Assembly: GCF_000734895.2 (NCBI RefSeq) | Contig: NZ_CP011382.1 | Coordinates: 1,342,700-1,406,699, forward strand | Direction: 5' to 3' | Length of the DNA: 64,000 bases | Source: Calothrix sp. 336/3 | Lineage (GTDB): Bacteria; Cyanobacteriota; Cyanobacteriia; Cyanobacteriales; Nostocaceae | Shown: positions 1-7,779 of the stretch, in pieces | Numbering within the stretch: position 1 is the stretch's first letter | Layout of the letters: each line of letters opens with the position of its first letter | Program-made: the position numbers and the translations under genes | Notes under the pieces: generated by a model | What the model saw: the letters and a program-made list of their open reading frames with translations, nothing else | The model's database searches: none | What the model was told of the DNA's origin: nothing

Positions 1-52
1 AGCCCCTCGCAGCTAAAGCTACTAGGGGAGTGAGTTATCAGGGTGCATCTAC
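1..52 (+). ncRNA. nsiR1: NsiR1 copy 1 (5' truncated by window edge)
   Basis: The hairpin has outer arms CCCC (3-6) and GGGG (25-28), an inner AGCT/AGCT stem, then the conserved box to about position 52. Its promoter lies outside the window. Confidence 0.7.
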
Positions 53-121
53 TAAATAAATTTCCTTAACTAAACCTCATACTTCGGACAGTTTTATACA
101 AAGTCTGTTAATATATCGTAT

Positions 122-178
122 AAAAAAATACCCCACTAGCAAAACTAGCAGGGAGTGAGTTATCAGGGTGCATCTACC
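122..178 (+). ncRNA. nsiR1: NsiR1 copy 2 (type A)
   Basis: The promoter box is a TTCGGA variant at 83-88, with an AT-rich -10 region near 109-116. The hairpin uses CTAG/CTAG and CCC/GGG arms (131-153). The box is at 155-175. RNA ends are estimates from promoter spacing. Confidence 0.75.
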
Positions 179-245
179 ATTACATTGTTCTTTATCAAAC
201 TCAGTCCTTCCGGATAAATTTGTCTGATTTCCTACATGACTTACC

Positions 246-310
246 CAAAAAAATTCCCCCAGTAGCCGGCAGCTACTAAGGGGAGTGAGTTATCAGGGTG
301 CATCTACCAT
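246..310 (+). ncRNA. nsiR1: NsiR1 copy 3 (type B)
   Basis: TCCGGA lies at 209-214 and TACATG (candidate -10) at 233-238, an 18-bp spacer. The hairpin is CCCC, GTAGC / GCTAC, GGGG (257-283), with a fully paired inner stem. The box is at 285-305. Confidence 0.8.
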
Positions 311-375
311 TACATTGTTCTCGATAAAACTAGGTCTTTCCGGATAAATTTGTCTGATTTCCTACATGACTTACC

Positions 376-440
376 CAAAAAAATTCCCCCAGCAGCCGGC
401 AGCTACCAAGGGGAGTGAGTTATCAGGGTGCATCTACTAA
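376..440 (+). ncRNA. nsiR1: NsiR1 copy 4 (type B)
   Basis: TCCGGA is at 339-344 with TACATG 18 bp downstream. The CCGGC-loop hairpin starts near 386. The box is at 415-435. The unit is nearly identical to copy 3. Confidence 0.8.
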
Positions 441-505
441 ATAAATTTCCTTCCCTAAATCCCATACTCCGGACATTTTTATACAAACTCTGGCAATAAT
501 CGTAC

Positions 506-562
506 AAAAAAATACCCCACTAGCAAAACTAGCAGGGAGTAAGTTATCAGGGTGCATCTACC
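506..562 (+). ncRNA. nsiR1: NsiR1 copy 5 (type A)
   Basis: TCCGGA is at 468-473, followed by ATTTTTATACAAA and an AATAAT-like -10 near 495-500. The CTAG/CTAG hairpin starts at 514. The box at 539-559 has one change (GTAAG for GTGAG). Confidence 0.8.
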
Positions 563-629
563 ATTACATTGTTCTTTATCAAACTCAGTCCTTCCGGATA
601 AATTTGTCTGATATCCTACATGACTTACC

Positions 630-692
630 CAAAAAACTTCCCCCAGCAGCCGGCAGCTACTAAGGGGAGTGAGTTATCAGGGTGCATCTACT
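630..692 (+). ncRNA. nsiR1: NsiR1 copy 6 (type B)
   Basis: TCCGGA is at 593-598. The CCGGC-loop hairpin starts near 640. The box is at 669-689. Confidence 0.8.
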
Positions 693-761
693 AAATAAAT
701 TTCCTTCCCTAAATCCCATACTCCGGACATTTTTATACAAAGTCTGGTAATATATCGTATA

Positions 762-817
762 AAAAAATACCCCACTAGCAAAACTAGCAGGGAGTGAGTT
801 ATCAGGGTGCATCTACC
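762..817 (+). ncRNA. nsiR1: NsiR1 copy 7 (type A)
   Basis: TCCGGA is at 722-727 and TAATAT at 748-753. The CTAG/CTAG hairpin starts at 770. The box is at 794-814. Confidence 0.8.
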
Positions 818-885
818 ATTACATTGTTCTTGATCAAACTCAGTCCTTCCGGATAAATTTGTCTGATTTCCTACATGACTTACCC

Positions 886-948
886 AAAAAAAATTCCCCC
901 AGCAGCCGGCAGCTACTAAGGGGAGTGAGTTATCAGGGTGCATCTACC
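886..948 (+). ncRNA. nsiR1: NsiR1 copy 8 (type B)
   Basis: TCCGGA is at 848-853. The CCGGC-loop hairpin starts near 896. The box is at 925-945. Confidence 0.8.
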
Positions 949-1017
949 ATTACATTGTTCTTGATAAAACTAAGTCTTTCCGGATAAATTTGTCTCATTT
1001 CTTACCTGTAATTTATT

Positions 1018-1078
1018 CCCAAAAAAATTCCCCACTAGCAAAAACTAGCAGGGAGTGGGTTATCAGGGTGCATCTACC
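1018..1078 (+). ncRNA. nsiR1: NsiR1 copy 9 (hybrid: type B promoter, type A hairpin)
   Basis: TCCGGA (979-984) sits in type B promoter DNA, but the hairpin is the CTAG/CTAG kind (1030-1053). The box reads GTGGG at its start (1055-1075). It looks like a recombinant of the two unit types. Confidence 0.75.
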
Positions 1079-1142
1079 ATTACATTGTTCTCGACAAAAC
1101 TAGGTCGTTCCGGATAAATTTACGTATATTAGAAGTTGTATT

Positions 1143-1150
1143 TGTATAAT
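1143..1150 (+). promoter_or_regulatory. Candidate extended -10 (TGTATAAT) for hetF
   Basis: This is the best -10 match in the leader, about 270 bp before the preferred hetF start. The array promoters have weaker -10 elements. The call is inferred from sequence only. Confidence 0.4.
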
Positions 1151-1214
1151 TACAAGAAAAACCCTGTCGATTAGTTAACCAACAGGGGACGTTGAAGATC
1201 AAGGTGCATCTACC
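1151..1214 (+). ncRNA. Degenerate last NsiR1 unit / hetF leader start
   Basis: TCCGGA (1109-1114) is present, but no -10 lies at the usual distance. A strong extended -10, TGTATAAT (1143-1150), lies 30 bp away instead. The hairpin is rebuilt from CCCTGT (1162-1167) and ACAGGG (1182-1187), and the box is reduced to AAGGTGCATCTACCA. It is probably the start of the hetF leader rather than a standard NsiR1 gene. Confidence 0.5.
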
Positions 1215-1417
1215 AATAGGTATGTTCTCAAGGTCATAAAGGTAATCAGGATGAAATTACATCTATGATATTAATGATTTAGAGATATGCTGAATTGGGA
1301 AAACATTGAGGGTCAGAAACATTCAGTGCTGGGATGCATCTAAAGTATCAGAAGCAGCGAAATATCAACCAAAGTTTCGCGTTTCCGGAGATATCAAGGA
1401 GGCAAACAGGAGAAGTT

Positions 1418-3922
1418 GTGACTCAGGAATTTCATATTTCCGTAACCCCGGTGGGACAAAATGACTACCTGGTACGGACAGAACAAGTCGCTACTGGGGT
1501 GCCGATCGCAGAAGAACTGGTAAGTTGGACAGTGGATGAATGGCTGGCAGCTGCTAGTCATTTAATGAACGATCCACTGAAGTCGGTGTTGCAAGGTGAT
1601 GCCATTGCCAGAAATTCTGTCAATTTAGTGGCTTTGGGTCAGCAACTCTATAATGCCCTGTTTCAAGGCACTCTCAGGGATAGTTGGATGACAGCACAGG
1701 GTATTGCCCAGAACCGCCAGAAGGTGCTGCGCCTACGTTTGGGATTAAAAGATACCAAATTAGCACGGTTGCCCTGGGAGGTAATGCACGCAGGCGATCG
1801 CCCCATCGCCACAGGACCCTATATTGCCTTTTCCCGCTATCAAAGTGGGATTGGGGGGACATCACCCATACCTACCAGTAATATGCCTTCTCCCTTAGAT
1901 GATGGGGGAATTAGAGTCCTTATGGTGATGGCTTCACCTACCGACCAAGTAAGATTAGATTTATTAAAACAAGAAGCTATTAGATTACAGTCAGAATTAC
2001 ATCGCAATGCCGAAGGGAACTTACATTTACCAGAAATTGAACTCACAATTTTGGAACAACCAGGTAGGGAAGATTTAACCCAAGCCTTGGAACAAGGACG
2101 CTTTAATATTCTCCATTACTCTGGTCATAGTAATTTAGGCAGCAATGGCGGTGAAATATATTTAGTCAGTCAGCGCACAGGTTTGACGGAAACCTTGAGT
2201 GGTGACGATTTGGCGGGATTACTCGTCAATAATAATATTCAAATGGCGGTATTTAACTCCTGTTTGGGAGCATATACGGCAACGGTTGATTCTAGTGGAG
2301 ACACTGGAGAACGCAACCTCACAGAAAGCTTAGTCAAGCGGGGGATTAGAAGCGTTTTGGCAATGTCGGAACGTATCCCCGATGATGTGGCACTGACATT
2401 AACGCAGTTATTTTATCGCAATTTATCCCAGGGATATCCCGTAGATTTGTGTGTGAGCCGCGTCCGCCAAGGGCTAATATCTGCCTATGGTTCTCACCAG
2501 ATGTATTGGGCATTACCTATTCTGTATCTCCAGTCAGAATTTACTGGTTATTTGGGTGTAGGTGATAGTTTTGTCAATGAGACAGAGTTATTGGATGAAT
2601 ATGACCCCACCCTGACTGCATCACCTGTATATTCCCTGGGAACGGAAGATACAGATTTATCCCTACCGATAGATGAAATGATGATGCCCTCTCCTCTAGG
2701 AATCGTGGGAGAGCAAGGCGGTTTGGATTGGTTAGGGGAGGAAGATTGGGGCGGTTTAGTTGATGGAATTGAGTATGATGATGACCCCAGCTATGCGGAA
2801 GATTCTGCTTTAGTTTCAGATTTATTTCGTGAGTTGGATCAACAGGGAATTACTGGTGAGCAAACTTCGATGACAGCAGAGTTAGTAAATCAGCAGTCAG
2901 AGGAGGATTTATCCGATATTCTCACCAGTGAGCGGGATTTGTGGGGTAATTTTCCGCCAGCAAACCAACAACAACTCACTGAAAACCCTGGAGAGAGTTG
3001 GGATAATTTACAGCTACCACCAGCTCCGGAGGTGGTGACAACTCCCAGTAGAAAAGCTGCCCAAAAACGCCAACAACGTCGGAAAAACTTGACTTTTGCA
3101 GGAATAGGAGCAGGGGCGATCGCTGCTATGATCACCGTTGGTTGGTGGTGGCAAAATCAACAAATTTCCCAGTTACCTGATATTCCGACTCTCCCCAATC
3201 AAACACAAACCAGCGCTCTCAAACCAGAAAATAGCCCCGCAAATCTCAAAACTACCGCGACAAACTTAGTCACAGCGAGTGCTACGGAAAAAATTAGTCG
3301 TGGTGATATTGCAGGGGGACTGGTGGTGGTGGAAGAACTACTTAATCGCAATGCTTTATCTCCTGCCAGAACCGCTTTAGACTTAGTTCCTAAAGATAAA
3401 TTAGATGACCCCTCAGTCAACTTTTTAAAAGGCAGATTGGCTTGGCAAGCCATACAGACAGGTGATACCACCTACAGTGTGGATGATGTCCGTCGTTACT
3501 GGGAAAGTGCCGTCAAAGCCAAACCAGATGATTCCTTATATATTAATGCCTTAGGTTTTGCCTACTACGCAGAAGGTAATATCAACCGTGCCAATGACTC
3601 TTGGTTTAAAGCGGTAAATTTGGCATTAAAACAGCAGAATTCCTCGCCCAGCGCTACCCCCGTTTCCACCATGGCTGTTGCCCGTCCTAAGGAAGCTTTG
3701 ACAGCTTATGCTGGTTTAGCTATGGGATTATATAAAGCTGCTGATAGTCAACCTGGAGAGAAAAGGGAACAATTTGTCAGTAAAGCAATAAAAATACGCC
3801 AAAAGGTAGTTAGTGACGACCCTGTGAATTTTCAAGTCAAGGAATTGGCAAAAAATTGGTTATGGTCAGAAGCTGCTATCCGAGATTGGCAAAGCTTGCT
3901 GAAGGTGAATGAAGGGAATTAA
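1418..3922 (+). CDS. hetF: HetF, CHAT-domain (caspase-fold) heterocyst differentiation protein
   Basis: HetF is needed for heterocyst differentiation in Anabaena, where it acts with PatA on HetR levels and patterning. The 834-residue product has an N-terminal CHAT protease fold with the His-Cys pair visible as HYSGH (His237) and NSCLG (Cys282). An acidic linker follows, then one membrane segment near residues 558-578 after a basic KRQQRRK stretch, and a C-terminal TPR-like helical region (about 640-800). The GTG start at 1418 is chosen because AGGAG (1408-1412) lies 5 bp upstream and the protein then begins VTQEFHISVTPV, as I recall for the family. An in-frame ATG at 1334 would add 28 residues without a clear ribosome site. 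The gene follows the NsiR1 array, the arrangement known in Nostoc. Confidence 0.9.
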   Translation: MTQEFHISVTPVGQNDYLVRTEQVATGVPIAEELVSWTVDEWLAAASHLMNDPLKSVLQGDAIARNSVNLVALGQQLYNALFQGTLRDSWMTAQGIAQNRQKVLRLRLGLKDTKLARLPWEVMHAGDRPIATGPYIAFSRYQSGIGGTSPIPTSNMPSPLDDGGIRVLMVMASPTDQVRLDLLKQEAIRLQSELHRNAEGNLHLPEIELTILEQPGREDLTQALEQGRFNILHYSGHSNLGSNGGEIYLVSQRTGLTETLSGDDLAGLLVNNNIQMAVFNSCLGAYTATVDSSGDTGERNLTESLVKRGIRSVLAMSERIPDDVALTLTQLFYRNLSQGYPVDLCVSRVRQGLISAYGSHQMYWALPILYLQSEFTGYLGVGDSFVNETELLDEYDPTLTASPVYSLGTEDTDLSLPIDEMMMPSPLGIVGEQGGLDWLGEEDWGGLVDGIEYDDDPSYAEDSALVSDLFRELDQQGITGEQTSMTAELVNQQSEEDLSDILTSERDLWGNFPPANQQQLTENPGESWDNLQLPPAPEVVTTPSRKAAQKRQQRRKNLTFAGIGAGAIAAMITVGWWWQNQQISQLPDIPTLPNQTQTSALKPENSPANLKTTATNLVTASATEKISRGDIAGGLVVVEELLNRNALSPARTALDLVPKDKLDDPSVNFLKGRLAWQAIQTGDTTYSVDDVRRYWESAVKAKPDDSLYINALGFAYYAEGNINRANDSWFKAVNLALKQQNSSPSATPVSTMAVARPKEALTAYAGLAMGLYKAADSQPGEKREQFVSKAIKIRQKVVSDDPVNFQVKELAKNWLWSEAAIRDWQSLLKVNEGN

Positions 3923-4273
3923 GGGAATTAATTGGAAGACAGCGATCGCTAAATTTTCTACCCTAGCTAGTTGACGCGATCGCGCTCCATTTATAGACAA
4001 TTCATTCCTGCTTATATAATTTGAGAATAGAGAAAAAGTCAGACAAAGACTACTTAAGAGTTTCGTTTATTCCCACCGACCTAGCTTGAAAAAGGCAGTG
4101 GGCAGTAGGGAAAAAGCTTTTTGATACAGGTGAAATGTATCAGGTGTAATTTGTCAATCCCTGTTTACCAATCGTTTAAATACTGAATCAGGAATAACAA
4201 AGGATTGCGGAATTAGTTTATGCTGGTAGCAGGAAAACATTAAGAAACTTTAAATTTCCCTCCCAGTGTACTC
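3923..4273. other. Intergenic region, no gene seen
   Basis: It holds two HIP1-type sites (3941-3948 and near 3977) and a purine-rich GGCAGTGGGCAGTAGGG stretch. No ORF, hairpin or promoter could be supported. Confidence 0.6.
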
Positions 4274-5146
4274 ATGCAATGCATAGTCAATCGCCGCGCT
4301 CAGTTTTCGGCTAGTCACCGCTATTGGTTTCCAGAACTGAGTGAAGCGGAAAATCTTGAAAAATTTGGTGCTTGTTCTCGATTTCCCGGACATGGACATA
4401 ATTATGTCTTATTTATTTCTTTGGCAGGGGAATTAGACGAATATGGCATGGTGTTGAATTTATCCGATGTCAAGCACGTAATTAAGCGGGAAGTTACCAG
4501 TCAGCTGGACTTTTCCTATCTGAATGATGTGTGGGCAGAATTTCAGCAAACCTTGCCAACAACAGAAAATATTGCACGGGTAATCTGGCAGAAGTTAGCA
4601 CCTCACTTGCCTTTAGTCCGCGTACAGTTGTTTGAACATCCAGAACTTTGGGCAGATTATACGGGAAACGGTATGGAAGCTTATCTCACCATTAGTACTC
4701 ATTTCAGTGCCGCTCACAGGTTAGCTCATCCCCGATTGAGTAACGAAGAGAATTTTGAGATTTATGGTAAATGTGCGCGTCCCCACGGACATGGGCATAA
4801 TTATCATTTGGAAGTGACAGTTAAGGGCAAAATCGACGATCGCACCGGTATGCTGGTTGATTTGGGAGCATTAAACCAAATTATTACAGATTATGTAGTA
4901 GAACCCTTTGACCATACTTTCTTAAATAAAGACATTGCCTTTTTCGGGGAGAATGTACCCACCGCCGAAAATATTGCCTTGTATATTAGTAATTTGTTGC
5001 GATCACCCATCCAAAACATCGGAGCAAGTTTACACAAAATTAAGCTGATTGAAAGTCCTAACAACTCCTGTGAGATTTTCTGTTCAGATGTGGATGCTCC
5101 ATCCATTCCCTCTGGAGTCAGTCAACCTGTTTTAGCGCAAGTGTAA
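4274..5146 (+). CDS. Tandem-domain 6-pyruvoyl-tetrahydropterin / 6-carboxytetrahydropterin synthase
   Basis: Two complete PTPS/QueD domains are fused in one 290-residue chain. Domain 1 (about 5-120) has zinc ligand His15 and the Cys34...GHGHNY motif. Domain 2 (about 137-270) has His148, Cys167 and HGHGHNY. Both keep the cysteine and the His triad, with the C-x4-GHGHNY spacing of eukaryotic PTPS. The family converts dihydroneopterin triphosphate to 6-pyruvoyl- or 6-carboxy-tetrahydropterin, for queuosine/preQ0 or for the pteridine glycosides made by cyanobacteria. Single-domain enzymes are about 120-140 residues, so this is a doubled form. No other queuosine gene is nearby, so the product cannot be decided here. 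There is no clear ribosome site before the ATG. Confidence 0.85.
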   Translation: MQCIVNRRAQFSASHRYWFPELSEAENLEKFGACSRFPGHGHNYVLFISLAGELDEYGMVLNLSDVKHVIKREVTSQLDFSYLNDVWAEFQQTLPTTENIARVIWQKLAPHLPLVRVQLFEHPELWADYTGNGMEAYLTISTHFSAAHRLAHPRLSNEENFEIYGKCARPHGHGHNYHLEVTVKGKIDDRTGMLVDLGALNQIITDYVVEPFDHTFLNKDIAFFGENVPTAENIALYISNLLRSPIQNIGASLHKIKLIESPNNSCEIFCSDVDAPSIPSGVSQPVLAQV

Positions 5147-5372
5147 CGGAAAAGGGGGAAAGGGAACAGGGAAAAGAGAGAGTGTTTTTCTTTGGAGTTG
5201 TATAAATTCGGGATGATTTTGAGTTTGTCATGCTGTACACACTTCTGTGGCTTCCCGCAAGCTATGTAGTGCTTTTCTGCCCTATCACAAATCATCCCAT
5301 GAATCAGCAATACTCTTTCTTTCACCCATTCCCCATTACTCCTTACTCCTTACTCATTCGCCATTCCCTAAC

Positions 5373-6362
5373 TTAAAAAAATCTTCGTCTAGCTAGATAA
5401 CGGAGATAACGATAGACAAACCAGGCGATCGCGGCAAAAAGGATATTTAACAGGCTGCGACTAAGTATAAACCACAGAAACTTTGTGCTTAAAATCAGCA
5501 CAGGTGGAACTGTCGCCACAATACGAATTAACAGGAATAATCCCAAAATCGCATTACCAGCTAAAATCACCGTAAACAGAACTAAACCCCTTTGCCAGTA
5601 ACGCTGTAAGGGTGTGTAGCCAGAGATGAGGACGATGGGCAACTTACCTTGAATTTTGCGGAAATATTGCTCCAAGCGCCAAAACATCCATAACATGAAG
5701 GGGAAAAAGGCATAACTAAGTAGACGCAGGGGTAGAGAGAAGCCCCAGGTACTAGAAATAGTATTAGCCAGGGCATGAAATAGCACAGACTGCAACCAAT
5801 AGCTAAGTATATTTACTTGGGGTGGTTGATGCCCAGATAAACGCATCCTTGCCCCCAGAGACAAGGCAAGAGCATATCCCCAGGGAGCAGAAAAAATAGC
5901 ATGACCAGGTGTACCAATTAACCTTTCCACGGGGGAAGAGGTTTCATGGAACAGGTAAATCCAGTTTTCGTGGGCGCTAAATCCCAAGGCGGAGGCAAGA
6001 CTGAATAAAAAGATACTGCTAGGTCGCAAGCGATAACGACGCTGGAAAAACCCCACAGGAATAGCGACAGCCGCAAGTTTACAGCTTTCTTCTATGGGGC
6101 TAACTTGCAGTAGTTGCCGAAGAAAGATACCACCAAAGGTGCGTTTAAATACCTGCCACTGCCAAAAACGATGGGCTTGAATTTCCCAACCGAAACTGAG
6201 AAAGAGGGCGATCGCGCCGGAGATTACCCCAAAAATAAAAAATAATAACAGTCGTGGCAGGGGTGGTGCAGAGGAAACGCGCCAAGAATAGTAGAGTAAA
6301 AATAGCAGTGGTGGGATGACTGCCCATAAAAATACTGCAAGAAGAGAATAAAAATCAGTCAC
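5373..6362 (-). CDS. PrsW-family intramembrane protease (M82-like)
   Basis: This 329-residue polytopic protein has about eight hydrophobic segments. PrsW signature residues are present: EESCK (Glu91, Glu92, Lys95), FSAHENW (Glu132), TPGHAIFSAPWG (His154) and LFHALAN (His196). PrsW-type proteases cleave membrane proteins such as anti-sigma factors; the substrate here is unknown. The GTG start overlaps the stop codon of the upstream methyltransferase gene (GTGACTGA, 6355-6362), so the two are translationally coupled. The basic C-terminus (RYLRYLARRRFF) is probably cytoplasmic. Confidence 0.8.
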   Translation of the reverse strand: MTDFYSLLAVFLWAVIPPLLFLLYYSWRVSSAPPLPRLLLFFIFGVISGAIALFLSFGWEIQAHRFWQWQVFKRTFGGIFLRQLLQVSPIEESCKLAAVAIPVGFFQRRYRLRPSSIFLFSLASALGFSAHENWIYLFHETSSPVERLIGTPGHAIFSAPWGYALALSLGARMRLSGHQPPQVNILSYWLQSVLFHALANTISSTWGFSLPLRLLSYAFFPFMLWMFWRLEQYFRKIQGKLPIVLISGYTPLQRYWQRGLVLFTVILAGNAILGLFLLIRIVATVPPVLILSTKFLWFILSRSLLNILFAAIAWFVYRYLRYLARRRFF

Positions 6363-7275
6363 TCACTTGTGCGATCACGGTGCGATGTCGGGGACTATTA
6401 GGAGTAATAGTCGGAGTGTGAAAACCTACCTCCACTAACGCTTGCTGAATATCTAGGGAGAAATATTCATCTAGATAGGGTTCAGTGCTTTTGAGCAAAG
6501 TCAAGATATAGGGTGGCATTTTGAGAAAAGCTTCCGCTTTTGGGTTCATATCCATAATCGCTAAATGACCGCCGGGACGCAATAGTCGTCGCGCTTCGGC
6601 AAAAATTTGCTTTGTCGGTATCTGGGGTAATTCATGGCACACCAAGAAAATCGATACTAGGTCAAAACTGCTACTTTGCAAGCCCGTAGTTTCCGCCGCA
6701 GCGTGAACCCAATTAATATTAGCTTCGCGCTTTTGAGCTTGGTAGTGGGCAACAGCCAAAAAATAGGGAGATAAATCTACCCCTGTTAGTTTCGCTTCCG
6801 GGTATAGTGCTTGCAAAGCAAAGGTACTCATACCTACACTACAACCTAAATCGAGAATATCCTGAGGCGGAGTTTTCAGTTGCTCTTTGAGAATGTGATG
6901 GTAACTGTAGCGTAATTTAGCATCACCTTTTGCCCCTGCACCTTGCCAAATCTTGGCATGAACAGCACGAGCAGCAACTTCCACTTCCCAAGCGGCATCC
7001 CAACTCATATTACCCTTTTCATAGGCATGGAAAGAAGTCAGGTAATAGTCAGGATAATTTAACTGAGGATTTTCGACCTCAGCTAGTTCCCCTTCCCAAT
7101 TATGTTGTTTTAGGGTTTCAACTTCCTGTCTCCAGGCTACACCAATTTTTTCTGCCCGTTTAATCATCATCTGTCTGGCTTGGTGCTTGGCAATATCAGC
7201 GATGGGTTTAATTGCTAAGATGCCATTGACCAATTGGGAAGCTAAACCTGGAGAGTTTTTGACAGCAGCATTCAT
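6355..7275 (-). CDS. Class I SAM-dependent methyltransferase
   Basis: The 306-residue product has a helical N-terminal part (1-135) and a Rossmann methyltransferase domain. Motif I is LDLGCSVGMS (141-150), with an acidic residue after strand 2 in LTGVDLSP and a later LLRPGGHLAIMDM motif. The substrate is unknown. The ATG at 7275 is preferred: the reading frame stays open further upstream to 7458, but that part is low-complexity purine-rich intergenic DNA encoding Phe/Pro-rich sequence. The gene is coupled to the PrsW-like gene by overlapping stop and start codons, so both may act on the same membrane process. Confidence 0.85.
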   Translation of the reverse strand: MNAAVKNSPGLASQLVNGILAIKPIADIAKHQARQMMIKRAEKIGVAWRQEVETLKQHNWEGELAEVENPQLNYPDYYLTSFHAYEKGNMSWDAAWEVEVAARAVHAKIWQGAGAKGDAKLRYSYHHILKEQLKTPPQDILDLGCSVGMSTFALQALYPEAKLTGVDLSPYFLAVAHYQAQKREANINWVHAAAETTGLQSSSFDLVSIFLVCHELPQIPTKQIFAEARRLLRPGGHLAIMDMNPKAEAFLKMPPYILTLLKSTEPYLDEYFSLDIQQALVEVGFHTPTITPNSPRHRTVIAQVSD

Positions 7276-7465
7276 GATAAATTTTCCGATTAGGTGATGG
7301 GTAAAGGGAAAAGGGAAAAGGAAGGAGAAAAAATACCCCTTGCTCTCTGACTCCCTGCTCTGCTCCATTCCCCTACTACCTCGATATTTTTGATTTTCTT
7401 TTACTTTATATGTGCGAATGGGAATAGGGAATAGGGTGGGGGGAGTGAGAAATTGCACGCATATG

Positions 7466-7496
7466 CATATAGGTATAAATTAACTCTACCTATATG
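7466..7496. repeat. Perfect inverted repeat, 10-bp arms
   Basis: CATATAGGTA (7466-7475) and TACCTATATG (7487-7496) are exact reverse complements around an 11-nt loop. It could be an operator or an RNA hairpin in the leader of the methyltransferase gene, about 190 bp from its start. Confidence 0.6.
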
Positions 7497-7498
7497 TA

Positions 7499-7584
7499 AT
7501 ACTAATTCTCCAAAATAAAGCTACACATAGACAGCAGGGGGCAGGGTGAGAATTATCTGTAGCCGGAATTGAGAGAAATGGTAT
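7499..7584. mobile_element. MITE-like element, ATACCAATTC family (86 bp)
   Basis: The left end is ATACTAATTCTCCAAAATA... ending GCTACA. The right end is TGTAGC...GAGAGAAATGGTAT. The two ends are imperfect inverted repeats of about 27 bp. The same ends recur at 17855-17968 and related ends at 35642-35783. There is no coding capacity. Confidence 0.5.
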
Positions 7585-7779
7585 AAAACAATAACTTTGT
7601 GAAGCGAATTCGCACAATAATGCCCTAACTATTCCATTCCATCAACCTAAGACTATCGAAAATATAGTTAATCCTGATATTATGACCATATTTAGCAAAA
7701 TATTTAGTCTTTAGAGGCAAATCTGGCTCTAGAGGCTGGTAAAACTTGAACAAGATTTTTGATAACAGGGAAGGTGAAA

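Larger units (their letters stand above)
1..1215 (+). repeat. NsiR1-type tandem direct-repeat array upstream of hetF
   Basis: Ten units in the same orientation, mostly 120-130 bp apart, each carry a G/C hairpin followed by the box TTATCAGGGTGCATCTA. Most units have a TCCGGA element about 40-50 bp before the hairpin. This matches what is known of Nostocales: NsiR1, a roughly 60-nt nitrogen-stress-induced RNA, is transcribed in heterocysts from a tandem array directly upstream of hetF, and TCCGGA is the DIF-class promoter box. The first unit is cut by the window edge, so the real copy number is higher. The tenth unit is degenerate. Two unit types alternate (see findings). Identity is inferred from synteny with hetF and the promoter motif, not from alignment. 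Confidence 0.9.
7276..7779. other. Divergent intergenic region between methyltransferase and mscL
   Basis: It contains a purine-rich low-complexity tract (7290-7450), a perfect 10-bp-arm hairpin (7466-7496) and an inverted-repeat element (7499-7584). The stretch from 7585 to 7779 probably holds the mscL promoter, but no clear box was found. Confidence 0.6.

Noticed and set aside
677..943. 88-codon minus-strand frame inside the array
   Set aside because: It is made entirely of the tandem repeat; no protein-like features or ribosome site.
1..1215. CRISPR array
   Set aside because: The repeat period is about 125-130 bp, the units carry promoters and hairpins, and the intervening DNA is itself repeated rather than unique spacers.
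3923..4273. tRNA or small RNA gene
   Set aside because: No cloverleaf, T-loop consensus or terminator was visible; the same applies to the other intergenic regions scanned.
7276..7458. N-terminal extension of the methyltransferase
   Set aside because: It would encode Phe/Pro-rich low-complexity sequence from purine-rich intergenic DNA; the ATG at 7275 begins the plausible protein.
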